Positions 6,435 through 8,162 of a stretch of DNA of 8,162 nucleotides are shown in pieces. Positions within the stretch are counted from its first letter, which is position 1; each line of letters starts with the position of its first letter. Below the pieces are notes generated by a model. That model did not search any database. It saw only the letters and a program-made list of their open reading frames with translations, and had not been told where the DNA came from. Origin of the DNA: UBA3263 sp964508865 (lineage in GTDB: Bacteria; Bacteroidota; Bacteroidia; Bacteroidales; Muribaculaceae); NCBI GenBank assembly GCA_964508865.1, contig CAZDVP010000088.1, positions 1-8,162 of the forward strand. Direction: 5' to 3'. The position numbers were made by a program, and so were the translations under genes.

Positions 6435-7727
6435 ATGAAACTCAAATATCAAGCAGCATTGCTGACCGCTGCGCTGAGCCTCGGCGCCTGCAGCAGCGAC
6501 GACCTGATTGTTGGCGGCGAATCGTCAGCAACCGGCAGCGTTGCCAAGCCGGGTGTTGAGGTCAACAACGTCGAAAAAGTTGTCAAGGCTCCCGCTTCGC
6601 GCGCAACCTACGATGTCAGCAACTATATTGTAGACTTCTACGCCGCCGGCCAGGACGTTCCCTACGTTTCCTATAAGTATTCCGAAATGCCCGGCACCGT
6701 GGAACTCCCCGTTGGCGACTACACCGCCCGGGTGCGCAGCCACAACGTTGAAAAAGCCGCATGGGACGCTCCCTACTTCGCCGGCACTTCCGCTCCCTTC
6801 GCTATCGCCGCCGGCGAAATCACCGAGGTGCAGCCCGTCAAGTGCGTGTTCTCCTCGCTGAAAGTAACCGTTGTTTTCGGCCCGAAACTCCGCGCCCAGC
6901 TCGGCGATGACGTTAAGGTAACCGTTGTTGCCAACGACGAAGGCGAACTCACTTTCACCCCCGCCACTACCGGCGCCGGTTACTTCGAAGTGGTCGACGG
7001 CTCAACAACCCTCGCCGCCACATTCGAAGGCACTATCGACGGCAATTACCAGACAATCCACCATGCTTTTGCCAATGCCGTCAAAGGACAGCACCGCATA
7101 ATCACCTATGAAACTGGCGGCATGCTGCCCGACCCCGGTCAGCCCACCGGCACTTTTGACCTGGGCGGCATTCAGATTGACTGGAGCTACGAAGATGTTG
7201 ACCTCACCGGCGGCGTTGACCCCGGCAAGGAAGACGTTTTGGGTGATGACGACGAACCCAAACTTCCCCAAATTCCGGGCGATGACGATGACGACGACCC
7301 CAAGCCGCCGACTCCTCCCACCCCCGGCGATGACCCCATCGTGTTCTCCGGCACTCTCGAAAACGGCCAGACCTACACAACCACCCAGCTCAGCGCCTAC
7401 ACCGTTGAGGTTTCCGCTCCCTCGGGCATAGCCGACATGAAGGTGCAGATTATTTCTGAAGACGGTCTCACCCCTGCCGAGCTCGAAAATGTTGGCCTTA
7501 CCGACAAGTTCTCGCTGGTCAACGACGAGCAATACTTTGAAGGTCTCGGCGGCCTCGGTTTCCCCGTTGGCGACGAGGTTAAGAACCACACCTCGCTCAC
7601 TCTCGACATCACCGAGTTCATGCCTCTGCTTCAGGTTCTCGGCCCGAACACCGCCAAGTTCATCATGACCGTTACCGACAACGAAGGCAACTCGCTGCCG
7701 CTGGAATTCACCATTGTTAATCCCTAA
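6435..7727 (+). CDS. DUF4493 family lipoprotein with Asp/Pro linker and Ig-like domain
   Basis: A 430-residue lipoprotein. The frame can be opened at a TTG at 6423, but the ATG at 6435 gives a normal lipoprotein signal peptide (MKLKYQ, hydrophobic core, lipobox LGAC with C19), so I start there. S-S-D-D after the cysteine fits surface export in Bacteroides. Residues about 30-255 are DUF4493-like, with SRA at 55-57, VGDYTARV at 93-100 and a conserved W/Y/G pattern shared with the proteins on both sides. A linker rich in Asp and Pro (about 265-300) joins it to a C-terminal Ig-like domain (about 301-430) ending in KFIMTVTDNEGN and a last strand. That domain aligns with residues 255-388 of the preceding protein. 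The gene begins 37 bp after the preceding stop and ends 19 bp before the next start, as in an operon. The role is unknown; surface adhesion or binding is likely. Confidence 0.86.
   Translation: MKLKYQAALLTAALSLGACSSDDLIVGGESSATGSVAKPGVEVNNVEKVVKAPASRATYDVSNYIVDFYAAGQDVPYVSYKYSEMPGTVELPVGDYTARVRSHNVEKAAWDAPYFAGTSAPFAIAAGEITEVQPVKCVFSSLKVTVVFGPKLRAQLGDDVKVTVVANDEGELTFTPATTGAGYFEVVDGSTTLAATFEGTIDGNYQTIHHAFANAVKGQHRIITYETGGMLPDPGQPTGTFDLGGIQIDWSYEDVDLTGGVDPGKEDVLGDDDEPKLPQIPGDDDDDDPKPPTPPTPGDDPIVFSGTLENGQTYTTTQLSAYTVEVSAPSGIADMKVQIISEDGLTPAELENVGLTDKFSLVNDEQYFEGLGGLGFPVGDEVKNHTSLTLDITEFMPLLQVLGPNTAKFIMTVTDNEGNSLPLEFTIVNP
7233..7334 (+). repeat. Low-complexity Asp/Pro linker region inside the DUF4493 lipoprotein
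   Basis: The segment encodes acidic and proline-rich runs: DDDEP, then six consecutive Asp codons (GAT/GAC mixed) at 7281-7298, then PKPPTPPTPGDDP. It separates the DUF4493-like region from the C-terminal Ig-like domain and is best read as a stiff, extended, acidic spacer. The GAT/GAC run is a plausible site of length variation between strains. Confidence 0.7.
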
Positions 7728-7746
7728 CCCATCTGACTGAACCCCT

Positions 7747-8162
7747 ATGAACAAGAAAATCGTTCCCTTTCTGGGTATAGCCGCCGCAATGGCCGGTGGC
7801 CTTGTGAGCTGCTCGGATGAGCAGACTCTTGCGGTGGGCGAAGGCACAATCTACGTTTCCACCCGCGTTAACTCCGACATCGTTGTTGAAAGCCGCGCCG
7901 AGGCTGAAGAAGACCTCGCCGCGTCAACAATTGTGTGGGTCTACAGCGACCAGGGCGTTGTTCGCAAATATAACGGCATGGCCGAAGTTCCCGCCGGCGG
8001 CATCAAGCTCATCAGCGGCGACTACACCGTAAAGGCCTGGGCCGGCACTCTGAGCTATGCCTCCTTTACCGACCGCTGGTTTGAAGGCGCCGAATCCCTC
8101 ACCGTTCAGGCCGGCAAGAGCATTGCCTGCGAGGTTGTCTGCAAAATCGCCAACGTTGTCGC
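7747..8162 (+). CDS. DUF4493 family lipoprotein, 5' part; continues past the right edge
   Basis: From the ATG at 7747 an open frame runs 138 codons to the window edge without a stop. The first residues, MNKKIVPFLG, and a hydrophobic core lead to the lipobox LVSC with C22, followed by S-D-E, fitting a surface-exposed lipoprotein. The mature part starts VGEGTIYVST (residues 30-39), has SRA at 49-51, and SGDYTVKAWAG, then a W-F-E-G / V-Q-A-G-K pattern and a late CEVVCKIANVV. These match the order of motifs in the two preceding lipoproteins (GKYTLTA and GDYTARV; Y-G or Y-F-A-G; a strand ending near K-x-x-V), so it is a third DUF4493-like paralogue. It follows the previous stop by 19 bp without its own promoter and so belongs to the same operon. 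Domains beyond residue 138 cannot be seen. Confidence 0.85.
   Translation, partial: MNKKIVPFLGIAAAMAGGLVSCSDEQTLAVGEGTIYVSTRVNSDIVVESRAEAEEDLAASTIVWVYSDQGVVRKYNGMAEVPAGGIKLISGDYTVKAWAGTLSYASFTDRWFEGAESLTVQAGKSIACEVVCKIANVV

Noticed and set aside
7002..7847. Minus-strand open frame of 281 codons across the end of one lipoprotein gene and the start of the next
   Set aside because: It overlaps two genes with clear signal peptides and an operon junction, has low-complexity Gly/Val content and no promoter.
7817..8032. Plus-strand open frame of 71 codons near the right edge
   Set aside because: It lies out of frame inside the third lipoprotein gene, which starts at 7747 with a proper signal peptide and lipobox.

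Overview
The window looks like chromosomal DNA from a fairly GC-rich member of the Bacteroidales (a Muribaculaceae- or Alistipes-like gut bacterium is plausible, but the genus cannot be fixed from this stretch). The reasons are: a DUF4301 protein, DUF4493 and PCMD lipoproteins, a C-terminal tail like those of type IX secretion cargo, absence of Shine-Dalgarno sites, and four promoters that fit the Bacteroides -33 TTTG / -7 TAnnTTTG consensus with 19-20 bp spacing.

Left part (1-1740), minus strand: the 5' part of a tRNA-Cys(GCA) running off the left edge, with its own promoter, and upstream of it a complete DUF4301 gene with its own promoter. The DUF4301 protein carries motifs that resemble sugar-nucleotide pyrophosphorylases. 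Divergent from it, on the plus strand, is gluQ (glutamyl-Q tRNA(Asp) synthetase), which makes a hypermodified queuosine in the tRNA(Asp) anticodon. Its promoter lies so close to the start codon that a leaderless mRNA is predicted, and this moves the gene start from 1703 to 1742.

Right part (2594-8162), plus strand: a 140-bp intergenic region with one clear promoter, then four tightly spaced co-oriented genes that probably form one operon continuing past the right edge. The first encodes a signal-peptide protein built of short Y/T-rich beta repeats and ending in a T9SS-like tail. The next three encode lipoproteins with related DUF4493-type N-terminal regions. The first of these adds an Ig-like domain, an FN3-like domain and a C-terminal PCMD (putative carbohydrate metabolism domain); the second adds the same Ig-like domain after an Asp/Pro-rich linker; the third is cut off by the window edge.

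Taken together, the right part reads as a cell-surface module: several acidic, probably surface-exposed lipoproteins plus one exported protein, likely for adhesion or glycan interaction. All three lipoproteins share an Ser-Arg-Ala motif 28-37 residues after the lipid-bearing cysteine, in a position reminiscent of the Arg processing site of type V pilins; this is the most interesting testable point in the window. The function of this operon is not known from sequence alone.
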